The notes under the pieces are model-generated. The model searched no databases and had not been told where the DNA came from. It saw only the letters and a list, made by a program, of their open reading frames with translations. Shown piece by piece: positions 1 through 7,425 of a stretch of DNA of 64,000 nucleotides; position 1 is the first letter of the stretch; every line of letters starts with the position of its first letter. The stretch is taken from the NCBI GenBank assembly GCA_039587215.1, contig JBDHIW010000001.1, positions 1-64,000 on the forward strand, given 5' to 3'. The DNA is from CAMYLY01 sp039587215. Its GTDB lineage: Bacteria > Gemmatimonadota > Gemmatimonadetes > Gemmatimonadales > GWC2-71-9. A program made the translations under genes and the position numbers.

Positions 1-261
1 CCCTTCTGGCCCCTTCCTGTTGGTTTGCAAGTGGTTTGCAGGCATCCGGCACCCTGTGTATGGATGGCGGCCAAACCTCTACGCTGCCCGTGCGAGGAGC
101 GCACGAACGTTCGCCCTCAGCCACTCATTAGGTCTGATACGCCCCAGCTGCTCATCGAGCGTTTGGAGCAGCACTCACCGCCGAGAGCGTGAACCCGATG
201 TCGGGCCTGCGCGTACGAGATTACTTTGCCCCTTTAGAACCCAAACCCGACTGGTACAGGC
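1..261. other. No gene seen (left edge of window)
   Basis: I see no supported gene here. A plus-strand frame from 20 to 271 has the composition of a random Arg/Ser-rich translation and overlaps the next gene. Two copies of the octamer ggtttgca lie close together near bases 20-40, which is too little to call a repeat family or an attachment site. The segment may hold the promoter of the zinc-ribbon gene at 262, but no good -35/-10 pair stands out. Confidence 0.5.
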
Positions 262-738
262 ATGGCATTGATCGACTGCCCCGAGTGCGGGCGTGAGCTC
301 TCCAGCGTTGCGGCGACATGTCCGGGATGCGCCTACCCAATTCTTCGCCCCCCAACCGAGGCTGTCGCGACCCGTAGGCCCCTGCCTGGTGAGTCGAAGT
401 GGTGGGTCACCGTGGCGTCCATCGCGGGGCGACTCGTCCTCGGCGGTGTCCTCATGGGTACCCACTCCAAGGAGGGGGCAATCATTGGAGGAATTGTCAT
501 TGCGGCTTCAGCCTTTCCAACCTGGTATCGCGCGAAGATCGACCGGTTGCGAGCCAGCCAAAGCGGCGCGGCGCCCATCTCCACGCTCGAGGCACGTATG
601 GCCGCTCTCGAGAAACAGCAGCACGACCGTCTCGAACAGATCGAGCAGGCGCGAAGCGGCCAGATCGCGGACCTGGAGGAGCGCGTCGACTTCGCCGAGC
701 GGCTGCTCACCAAACGGGGGCAGGACGGACCGAGCTGA
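262..738 (+). CDS. Zinc-ribbon membrane protein with C-terminal coiled coil
   Basis: This 158-residue protein starts with a treble-clef/zinc-ribbon signature: C6-x2-C9 and C20-x2-C23, a pattern expected to bind one Zn ion. A hydrophobic stretch follows at about residues 50-90 and probably forms one hairpin or two short membrane helices. Residues 110-150 are charged and heptad-like, consistent with a coiled coil. Short proteins with this ribbon-helix-coil layout are common and mostly uncharacterised, so no function is assigned. The gene stands alone, oriented toward the tRNA pair, and no neighbour explains it. The start is the first ATG that keeps the Cys pairs; only a weak purine-rich site precedes it. 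Confidence 0.75.
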   Translation: MALIDCPECGRELSSVAATCPGCAYPILRPPTEAVATRRPLPGESKWWVTVASIAGRLVLGGVLMGTHSKEGAIIGGIVIAASAFPTWYRAKIDRLRASQSGAAPISTLEARMAALEKQQHDRLEQIEQARSGQIADLEERVDFAERLLTKRGQDGPS

Positions 739-935
739 CGGCGCGTGCGTTCTTAGCGTGTGACCGCCACGGGATTAGTCACAGGTAGGAGTGGCACCCG
801 CCGCAGCGGGCACCGGGTAGGTGGGCTAACACAGCATTCTTGCTGCTGCTTGCAGCACCATGCCCGGCAGGACTCGTCCGGGAATGTCTCGAGCGCCAGC
901 GAGAGACGGCGGCCAAGAGAACTGGCGGGCATGAA

Positions 936-961
936 AAAGGCGGCGCGATTGCGCCGCCTTT
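936..961 (-). terminator. Rho-independent terminator of the tRNA-His/tRNA-Trp unit
   Basis: An 11-bp perfect stem (936-946 with 951-961) closes a GATT loop. Read on the minus strand, the stem is followed by a run of five T. It lies two bases past the end of tRNA-Trp. This is the clearest intrinsic terminator in the window. The A/T-tailed stem is symmetrical enough that it could also act on the plus strand. Confidence 0.85.
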
Positions 962-963
962 GA

Positions 964-1036
964 CAGGCCCGGCAGGACTCGAACCTGCAACCCCCGGTTT
1001 TGGAGACCGGTGCTCTACCAATTGAGCTACGAGCCT
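964..1036 (-). tRNA. tRNA-Trp (anticodon CCA)
   Basis: The minus strand folds as a complete 73-nt cloverleaf. The acceptor arm pairs AGGCTCG with CGGGCCT, with one T-G wobble. The D arm has GCTC/GAGC, the anticodon arm CCGGT/ACCGG carries loop CTCCAAA (anticodon CCA), and the T arm is GCAGG/CCTGC with TTCGAGT. The discriminator is G and the 3' CCA is not encoded. It is the second gene of a tRNA-His to tRNA-Trp unit and is followed at once by a terminator. Confidence 0.97.
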
Positions 1037-1053
1037 AGGAATACTCTTGTGAG

Positions 1054-1128
1054 GGTGGCTGACGGGACTTGAACCCGCAACCTCCGGAGCCACAGTCCGG
1101 CGCTCTAACCAATTGAGCTACAACCACC
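1054..1128 (-). tRNA. tRNA-His (anticodon GTG)
   Basis: The minus strand folds as a cloverleaf with acceptor GTGGTTG/CAGCCAC, anticodon arm CCGGA/TCCGG with loop CTGTGGC (anticodon GTG), and T arm GCGGG/CCCGT with one wobble. An extra G at -1 (base 1128) faces the C discriminator (base 1054), the hallmark of bacterial tRNA-His. It lies 17 bases upstream of tRNA-Trp and is probably co-transcribed with it. Confidence 0.97.
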
Positions 1129-1168
1129 ACGCTCCGCTGCGGGCGCCTGTCCTCTCCGCAGGCGGCGG

Positions 1169-1197
1169 AACGTAAAGATAGCACCCGAACCGGTCAA
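1169..1197 (-). promoter_or_regulatory. Candidate sigma70-type promoter for the tRNA-His/Trp unit
   Basis: On the minus strand TTGACC (1197-1192) is followed after exactly 17 bases by TACGTT (1174-1169). This would place the start site near 1162, about 34 bases before tRNA-His. The -35 box overlaps the last codons of pabC, so the tRNA unit may also receive read-through from the gpmA-pabB-pabC operon. Confidence 0.5.
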
Positions 1198-1880
1198 CCC
1201 GGCCAGAAGGACCGGTGCCAGGCCTCCCATCGATCGTCCACCGGCGCCGAGCGTCCGTCCACGGTGCGGACCGGCACGATGCCGCGGACGGCGTTGACCA
1301 GAACAATGGAGCGGCCTGCAAGATCCCGAGCCGAGTAGTGTCCGGGTTCGTTCCCTACGCGATGGCGCCCGAGAAGCTCCAGTAACCGGTGCAACCCGAC
1401 GCCCGGCAAGACGTGGAGCGCCGCAGACGCCGTCCGCACAACCTCCCCGTCCAGCCACGCAACCGCGAAGCGTGCGGCCTCGGCCACCCACCCGTCTGAC
1501 GTGACGAGCAGGGGCTCGTCGGCTCCATGCTCATGTGCGACCGCCTCAGCCTCCTCGAACACCCTGCGCGCTTCGACCTTGTGCGGATAGCCCCCGTAGT
1601 CCGACGCCACGAGCCACACGTCGATCGCACCGATCTGGCGATACGGTCGAACTTCCCACTGGAGCTGCTCGCCGTCCCAGCTCACGCGAAGGACCGCATC
1701 GTCCTCCACCACCGCCGCACGCTCGGCCGCTGCCTCCGCCACCGCTCCCGGCGCCGCAAGCCCCAACGCCCCGCACGACGCCTCGAGACGAGCGACGTGC
1801 TTCCCGAGCAGCGGTATCCCGCCCGACCGCACCCGCATCGTCTCGAAGAGCCGCCGGTCACCACCCTCCCGGTCCACCAT
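1194..1880 (-). CDS. pabC: Class IV aminotransferase, probable aminodeoxychorismate lyase
   Basis: The 228-residue product looks like a fold-type IV PLP enzyme. It has an N-terminal FET..R segment with a conserved Arg and a Lys at residue 101 in a PHKVEARR context, where the family carries its PLP lysine. Late in the chain are SDG and LPGVGLHRLLE segments. It is shorter than the usual 260-290 residues. The gene starts 3 bases after the pabB stop, so the likely role is release of pyruvate from 4-amino-4-deoxychorismate to give p-aminobenzoate for folate. A branched-chain or D-amino acid aminotransferase is the alternative; the operon argues against it. The glutaminase pabA is not in the window. 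Confidence 0.8.
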   Translation of the reverse strand: MVDREGGDRRLFETMRVRSGGIPLLGKHVARLEASCGALGLAAPGAVAEAAAERAAVVEDDAVLRVSWDGEQLQWEVRPYRQIGAIDVWLVASDYGGYPHKVEARRVFEEAEAVAHEHGADEPLLVTSDGWVAEAARFAVAWLDGEVVRTASAALHVLPGVGLHRLLELLGRHRVGNEPGHYSARDLAGRSIVLVNAVRGIVPVRTVDGRSAPVDDRWEAWHRSFWPG

Positions 1881-1883
1881 CGG

Positions 1884-3110
1884 TCAGTCCGCGGCTCCGA
1901 GTGCAGCCCGCACCGCAGCTCCCTTGCGGAGACTCTCCCGCCACTCGCGCACTGGATCGGAGTCCCACACGATGCCCGCACCCGACTGCACCAGCGCCTG
2001 CCCGTCACGGATCACTGCGGATCGGATCAGGATGTTGAATTGCATGCGGTCTCCGTTCACCCAGCCGAGCCCGCCGGTGTAGGCGCCGCGGGCCACCGGC
2101 TCCAGGTCCGCGATCACCTCCATCGCCCGGATCTTCGGTGCGCCCGTAATGGTGCCGCCGGGAAACAGGGCCTGCAGCACCTCGGGCATCCGGCATTCGT
2201 CCCGAAGTCGCCCCCGCACCTCGCTCACGAGATGGAAGACGTGGGAGTACTCCTCGATGACCTCACGCTCCCGGACGGCGACCGACCCGAAACGCGCCAC
2301 CCGACCGATGTCGTTCCGCGCCAGATCGACGAGCATCAGGTGCTCGGCGCGCTCTTTCTCGCTCAGGCGCAGCTCGCGGCGCATGCGGCGATCGCGCTCG
2401 CGGTCGCCGGTCTTCTTCCGCGTTCCGGCGATGGGCCGCGACCGGACGGTCCGGCCGTCGGCGTCCGGGTGCACCTCGACGAGCAGTTCGGGAGAGCTGC
2501 TGGCGATCTGCCAGTCACCGAAGTCCGCGAACCCCATCCACGGGGACGGGTTGGTGCGGCGCAACCGCAGGTACACGTCCCACCCGCTTCCGGCGAACTG
2601 GAACCGCTGCGCGACCGCCAAGTTGACCTGATAGACGTCTCCGGCCGCGATGTGGTTCTTGATCTCCAGAACCGCGGCGGCGAACGACGACTGAGACAGC
2701 GACGACCCGACGATCGTCGCGTCCGCATTGCCGTCCGGTTCGGGCGGATCCGCGTCGGGCAGGACGTCGATGTCTCCCCCGACGACCCGGTCCGCATCGT
2801 CGTCGACGACGATCTCGTGTTCGGGCTCGAAGAAGTCCGCGAACGGCTGCTCCAGGTCGGGTCGATGCAGTTGAGCGCTACTGGGCAAGCCGGCCTCATA
2901 GCCCAACAGTCCGTACACCGGCCCACGACCGGCCTCTATCCAGCGCCAGAGCTGGTCGGGATCTCCCCCCCACGGTACGCGGCACCGCCGCTGAGCGCCC
3001 CAGGCGAGGCGGACGGTCCCGCCCTTGCCCGCCCCTCCCTCCAAAAAGACGAGCGGCCGCGGCAGAGCCGCGACCGCCGCCAGCATCCGGTCCGAAAGCC
3101 GAGCAGGCAC
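1884..3110 (-). CDS. pabB: Aminodeoxychorismate synthase component I
   Basis: The 408-residue protein belongs to the chorismate-binding family. Its C-terminal half carries the family signatures: a SRPIAGTR-like Arg segment, the SEKERAEHLMLVDLARND segment, and ITGAPKIRAMEVI with the GAPK active-site region. It would aminate chorismate to 4-amino-4-deoxychorismate using ammonia from a PabA glutaminase. The N-terminal third is shorter and weakly conserved, as is common for stand-alone PabB. The start is GTG, 7 bases after the gpmA stop; there is no better ATG. Anthranilate synthase TrpE is the main alternative, but the adjacent pabC favours PabB. Confidence 0.88.
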   Translation of the reverse strand: MPARLSDRMLAAVAALPRPLVFLEGGAGKGGTVRLAWGAQRRCRVPWGGDPDQLWRWIEAGRGPVYGLLGYEAGLPSSAQLHRPDLEQPFADFFEPEHEIVVDDDADRVVGGDIDVLPDADPPEPDGNADATIVGSSLSQSSFAAAVLEIKNHIAAGDVYQVNLAVAQRFQFAGSGWDVYLRLRRTNPSPWMGFADFGDWQIASSSPELLVEVHPDADGRTVRSRPIAGTRKKTGDRERDRRMRRELRLSEKERAEHLMLVDLARNDIGRVARFGSVAVREREVIEEYSHVFHLVSEVRGRLRDECRMPEVLQALFPGGTITGAPKIRAMEVIADLEPVARGAYTGGLGWVNGDRMQFNILIRSAVIRDGQALVQSGAGIVWDSDPVREWRESLRKGAAVRAALGAAD

Positions 3111-3117
3111 CTCTACC

Positions 3118-3864
3118 TCACCGGGCTTTGCCCTGCGCCGCCACTGCCGCCTGGGCGGCCTGCACAGCCTCGGCGTCCCCGAGGTAGAAACTCCGAATCG
3201 GCATCAGCTCGTCCGTGAGTTCGTAGACCAGCGGGATGCCCGTAGGAATGTTGAGCCCGACGATGTCATCATCGGCGATGCCGTCCAAGTGCTTCACGAG
3301 AGCCCGCAGGCTGTTGCCGTGCGCGGCCACCAACACCCGCTGGCCATCCGCGACGGCCGGCGCGATCGTCTCGTGCCAGTAGGGAAGCATCCGAGCCACG
3401 GTGTCTTGGAGGCACTCGGCCAGCGGGAGCTCTTCCTCGCTCAGCGAGGCATAGCGGGGATCGCCGCCCGGGTAGCGGTCGTCCTCCGGCGTCAGCGCCG
3501 GCGGACGGGTCGAGTAGCTCCGTCGCCAAATCTTGACCTGGTCCTCCCCGTGCTGCTCCGCCGTTTCGGCCTTGTTGAGGCCCTGAAGCGCCCCATAGTG
3601 GCGCTCGTTGAGCCGCCAATCATTGTGAACGGGAATCCACATGAGGTCCATCTCTTCCAGAGCAAGCCACAGCGTCTTGATCGCGCGGCGGAGCACCGAC
3701 GTGTAAGCCACGTCGAACGCATAGCCCTCGTTGCGGAGCGTCCGCCCGGCTGTCCGAGCTTCATCCACCCCCCGCTCGCTCAGATCGACGTCCGTCCAGC
3801 CCGTGAACCGGTTCTCCCGGTTCCAGACGCTCTCACCGTGACGCAGCAGCACCAAACGTTTCAT
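3118..3864 (-). CDS. gpmA: 2,3-bisphosphoglycerate-dependent phosphoglycerate mutase
   Basis: The 248-residue protein interconverts 3-phosphoglycerate and 2-phosphoglycerate in glycolysis and gluconeogenesis. The N-terminal LLRHGES motif places the phosphohistidine at H9. RFTGWTDVDL, the catalytic-acid segment LNERHYGALQG and the second histidine motif AAHGNSLRALVKHL all match the cofactor-dependent family at full length. The start ATG is preceded by an AGAGG-type site. It is the first gene of a gpmA-pabB-pabC operon. That pairing of a glycolytic enzyme with p-aminobenzoate synthesis has no obvious metabolic logic and may only reflect shared transcription. Confidence 0.97.
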   Translation of the reverse strand: MKRLVLLRHGESVWNRENRFTGWTDVDLSERGVDEARTAGRTLRNEGYAFDVAYTSVLRRAIKTLWLALEEMDLMWIPVHNDWRLNERHYGALQGLNKAETAEQHGEDQVKIWRRSYSTRPPALTPEDDRYPGGDPRYASLSEEELPLAECLQDTVARMLPYWHETIAPAVADGQRVLVAAHGNSLRALVKHLDGIADDDIVGLNIPTGIPLVYELTDELMPIRSFYLGDAEAVQAAQAAVAAQGKAR

Positions 3865-4102
3865 AATGCAACCTCTGGGGAGTGTTCTCGACGACCCTCT
3901 CGATCGGGTTTCTAGCGGCCTAACGGCTTGGCGATTCGAAGGTTAGTGGGCCCCTCGGGCGGCAGCAACACCGGCGCACCCGGACGGGCAGACAACCTTT
4001 CCGGCGATCCGGGCATCTAAGGGAACGAAACCGTCGCCACTCACGTTCGTAGGGGACTGCACGCGTCGACCTCACGGCGCCGACTGATGGAGAGCACCTA
4101 CC

Positions 4103-6784
4103 ATGGACTGTCTGCGAAGCGCTACCCGGATCGCCATCGCGAGCGCAGGACTCGCGACCATCATCACCACAGCCGCGCCGGCACAGGATGGCCGGGGCGG
4201 TTCGGCATTTGCGAGCCGTGCGATCACGCGCACCCCCGCGGCCTTTGCCGCGCGGGCGGCGGAGGGTACGCCCCGACTCGACGGGAAGCTGGATGAAGCG
4301 ATCTGGCAGGAGGCTATGCCGATCTCCGATTTCACCCAGCGCGATCCCGACGAGGGGGCACCCGGGACCGAGCGGACTGAGGCACGCGTGCTGTTCACGG
4401 ACGACGCGCTGTACGTCGGCATCCGCGCGTGGGACTCGCAGGCAGACGAGATCGTCGGCCACCTGACCCGACGCGACGACATGTCGCCGTCGGACTGGCT
4501 CGGCGTCGCCATCGACTCGTACCACGACCGTCGGACCGCGTTCTACTTCAGCGTGAACGCGGCCGGGGTGAAGCGGGACATCTACTTCTACGACGACAAC
4601 AACGAAGACGCGTCCTGGGACGCGGTCTGGGACGTGGCCACGTCGCGGGACCCCGACGGCTGGACCGCGGAGTTCAAGATCCCGTTCAGTCAGCTCCGTT
4701 TCGGAGCCGACGACACCCAGTTGTGGGGCTTCAACGTCTACCGCCGGATCAACCGTCTCAACGAGGAGCAGTATTGGCGCGTCCCGCCGAAAGACCAGAC
4801 GGGCGTGGTCTCCCGCTTCGGCAACTTGGTGGGGCTGGACGGCATCAAGCCGCCCCGGCGGGCCGAGATCATGCCGTACGTGTCGGGCTCGAGCGCGTGG
4901 ACGCCCGGTGAAGCGGGCAACCCGTTCGCCACCGGAACCGACCGGACCGCGGCGTTGGGCGCCGACCTCAAGCTGGGCGTGACCTCCAATCTCACGTTGT
5001 CGGCGACCGTGAACCCGGACTTCGGTCAGGTCGAAGCCGACCCGGCCGTAGTGAACCTCTCGGCGTTCGAGAGCTTCTTCCCGGAGAAGCGCCCCTTCTT
5101 CAACGAGGGCCTCGACATCTTCCGGTTCCCGATCGGCTTGGGTGACGGCGACGGCTCTGCCGAGTCGCTCTTCTATACGCGACGGATCGGGCGGGCCCCG
5201 CAGGCGTGGGCCGACGCCCGCGGCGGGTACGCGGAGTCGATCGACCACACGACGATCCTCGGCGCCGCCAAGCTGTCCGGCAAGACCGCCAGCGGCTGGA
5301 CGATCGGCCTGCTCGGGTCGCTCACGGCACAGGAAGAGGCGCGGGTCGTCGATATCGACGGCGGGGAGCACCTCGATATCGTTGAGCCGCGGACCTCGTA
5401 CGTCGTGGGGCGCCTGGCGCGCGACTTCAGGCGCGGACGGACGCAGGTCGGGGTGTTCGGAACGGCCATGAACCGCAACCTGCCGGACGATCTGCAGTGG
5501 CTGCGGGGCTCCGCCTACACCGGCGGCCTCAATTTCACGCATCGCTTCCTCGACGATGGCTGGGTGGCGGAGGGCTGGGTCGTCGGGAGCCACGTACGCG
5601 GTTCCGAGGAAGCGATCGACATCACACAGCGTTCGTCGGCCCGGTACTACCAGCGTCCCGACGCGACGCACCTGACATACGACCCGACCCGCACGTCGCT
5701 GAACGGGTTCGCGGGCCAGTTCAACATCACCAAGGTGAGCGGCAACTGGCGCTTCGCCACCGGCGTGGACACGCGCTCGCCGGGCTTCGAAGTGAACGAC
5801 ATCGGCTTCCAGCGGGACGCCGACCGGACCTTCAGCTACATCTGGATCAACCGGCGCTGGCTGCAGCCCGGCGCGGTCTTCCGGAACTTCAACATCAATT
5901 TCAACGCCTGGGGCGGCTGGAACTACGGCGGGGACGTCGTGGGCCGTGGCGGGAACGTCAACTTCAACTGGCAGTTCCTGAACTACTGGCGCGGGTTCAT
6001 GGGCGTGAACCGCGAGACCTCCGCGCTTTCAGACGGGTCGCTGCGCGGCGGGCCCGCCTTCATCCGGCCCGGAGCCTGGAACGCCTGGCTCGGTCTGATG
6101 ACGGACCCCCGCAAGACGATCCGGTTCGGGGTGAACGTCCAGGGCAGCGTCGGGGACGAAGGGGCCAGCCGGCGGATTGGCGTGAGCCCCAACGTGTCGT
6201 GGCGGCCCGCGACCAACCTGGACTTCATGTTGGCGCCGTCCTTCATGCAGATGTCGACGGCATGGCAGTACCTCTTCCGCACCGACGCGCTGGGTGACAC
6301 CCGCTACGTGTTCGGCGAGCTGGACCAGACCATTGCCCGGATGACGCTGCGCGGCAATGTGACGTTCTCGCCCACGCTGTCGCTGCAGGTGTACGCGGAG
6401 CCCTTCGTTGCCGTGGGTGACTACACTGGATTCAAAGAGGTGGCGAATCCCAGAGCGCAGGCGTTTGACGACCGGTTCTCCGCCTACGACGACCAGCAGC
6501 TGCTGGACAACGGGAACGGCGGGGTCGACGTCGACCTCGACGCCGACGGCTCCGCGGACTTCGGTATCGGCAATCCCGACTTCACCGCGCTGTCGTTCCG
6601 GTCCAACGTCGTGCTGCGCTGGGAGTTCAATCTGGGCTCCTCCCTGTTCGTGGTGTGGCAGCACGGCCGCCAGGACTTCACGAATGACTCCCGGTTCCAG
6701 GTCGGGTCGAGCATCGCCGACATCTTCCGGGCGCCCGCGAGCAACACGCTGCTGGTGAAGGTGAACTACTGGCTCGGGCTCTAG
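4103..6784 (+). CDS. DUF5916 outer-membrane protein with CBM9-like N-terminal domain
   Basis: This 893-residue exported protein begins with a signal peptide (about residues 1-28, ending near APAQ). A CBM9-like beta-sandwich follows at about 50-240, with the typical LDGKLDEAIW opening, and then a long region rich in alternating aromatic and polar strands. The chain ends in an aromatic/Leu tail of the kind recognised by the outer-membrane barrel machinery. The layout fits the DUF5916 family, abundant in Gemmatimonadota and Bacteroidota, with an unknown function that may involve glycan or polymer binding or passage. A GGAGAG site precedes the ATG. The gene is single and faces a bidirectional hairpin. 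Function is inferred from domains only. Confidence 0.85.
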   Translation: MDCLRSATRIAIASAGLATIITTAAPAQDGRGGSAFASRAITRTPAAFAARAAEGTPRLDGKLDEAIWQEAMPISDFTQRDPDEGAPGTERTEARVLFTDDALYVGIRAWDSQADEIVGHLTRRDDMSPSDWLGVAIDSYHDRRTAFYFSVNAAGVKRDIYFYDDNNEDASWDAVWDVATSRDPDGWTAEFKIPFSQLRFGADDTQLWGFNVYRRINRLNEEQYWRVPPKDQTGVVSRFGNLVGLDGIKPPRRAEIMPYVSGSSAWTPGEAGNPFATGTDRTAALGADLKLGVTSNLTLSATVNPDFGQVEADPAVVNLSAFESFFPEKRPFFNEGLDIFRFPIGLGDGDGSAESLFYTRRIGRAPQAWADARGGYAESIDHTTILGAAKLSGKTASGWTIGLLGSLTAQEEARVVDIDGGEHLDIVEPRTSYVVGRLARDFRRGRTQVGVFGTAMNRNLPDDLQWLRGSAYTGGLNFTHRFLDDGWVAEGWVVGSHVRGSEEAIDITQRSSARYYQRPDATHLTYDPTRTSLNGFAGQFNITKVSGNWRFATGVDTRSPGFEVNDIGFQRDADRTFSYIWINRRWLQPGAVFRNFNINFNAWGGWNYGGDVVGRGGNVNFNWQFLNYWRGFMGVNRETSALSDGSLRGGPAFIRPGAWNAWLGLMTDPRKTIRFGVNVQGSVGDEGASRRIGVSPNVSWRPATNLDFMLAPSFMQMSTAWQYLFRTDALGDTRYVFGELDQTIARMTLRGNVTFSPTLSLQVYAEPFVAVGDYTGFKEVANPRAQAFDDRFSAYDDQQLLDNGNGGVDVDLDADGSADFGIGNPDFTALSFRSNVVLRWEFNLGSSLFVVWQHGRQDFTNDSRFQVGSSIADIFRAPASNTLLVKVNYWLGL

Positions 6785-6807
6785 CGCCCGCCTAGGCAGA
6801 GGATCGA

Positions 6808-6841
6808 CGACGCCGGGGGACCGCAGGGTCTCCCGGCGTCG
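6808..6841. terminator. Bidirectional terminator hairpin
   Basis: A 15-bp stem (6808-6822 with 6827-6841, one G-T wobble) closes a GCAG loop between two convergent genes, the DUF5916 gene and the VOC gene. There is no clear T run on either side. Confidence 0.6.
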
Positions 6842-6858
6842 CTGCGTCTACGGTCGGC

Positions 6859-7320
6859 TCAACCCTCGTCGGCCATCTCGGCGAATCCGACGATCGACCC
6901 GCAAGGAGCCCGCACGAAGGTCTCTCGCGCCCCGTAGAACGTCGTTCGCTCGTCGACGATCGCGTCCACGCCATCGAGGCGCGCCCTGATTTCGTCGAAG
7001 CCGGTGACCGAGAAGTACAGCGGGACGCCCGGCGGCGCATCGGGATTGACCAAACCGGGGATGTCCGCCTCGGCGCTCGCGTAGGTCTGGTACATGACCA
7101 GCGCATTGTCGCGCTGCAGCATGACAAATCCGAGCCGGTCGCCCATGGGCACCTCTCCCGTGCGCGTGAACTCCAGGCGCTCCTCCCAGAACGCCAGGCA
7201 CGGCTCGATCGCGTCGACCAGAATGACCGGAGACAGGCTCTTGAACTCCATGGCGGGATCTCCACTCGAAGGGGCCGCGACGAAGGCGGCGACAAGCACT
7301 GCGGCAAGGGACCGGAACAT
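6859..7320 (-). CDS. VOC (glyoxalase/dioxygenase-superfamily) protein, possibly exported
   Basis: The 153-residue product has a single VOC fold, recognisable from the VDAIEPCLAFWEERLEF opening (beta-strand plus helix), an internal FSVTGFDEIRARL repeat and a C-terminal FVRAPCGSIVGFAE strand. Residues 1-20 look like a signal peptide (basic start, Ala/Val core). An exported VOC protein would be unusual, and an internal ATG at codon 24 would give a cytosolic form. The upstream ATG has a CGGAG site at good spacing and is preferred. Metal ligands typical of glyoxalase I are not obvious, so substrate and reaction stay open. The gene diverges from the metallopeptidase gene at 7426. Confidence 0.7.
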   Translation of the reverse strand: MFRSLAAVLVAAFVAAPSSGDPAMEFKSLSPVILVDAIEPCLAFWEERLEFTRTGEVPMGDRLGFVMLQRDNALVMYQTYASAEADIPGLVNPDAPPGVPLYFSVTGFDEIRARLDGVDAIVDERTTFYGARETFVRAPCGSIVGFAEMADEG

Positions 7321-7425
7321 GGCGCTCCGTCGTGTGGGAAGGCTCGGGGACTCGCTCCACCGTCAATATTCAGCCGCCGCGGCCCGCACGCTATCTTGCC
7401 CTGCACCCCCATGAAGGATTGAACG

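Noticed and set aside
964..1128. The tRNA pair as an integration site for a genomic island including the zinc-ribbon gene
   Set aside because: No integrase, no repeated tRNA 3' end and no change of gene style were seen within the window, so there is no support for an island.
1527..3218. A 563-codon plus-strand open frame opposite pabB and pabC
   Set aside because: Its sequence is biased in Arg, Pro and His, and it overlaps two recognised enzymes on the other strand.
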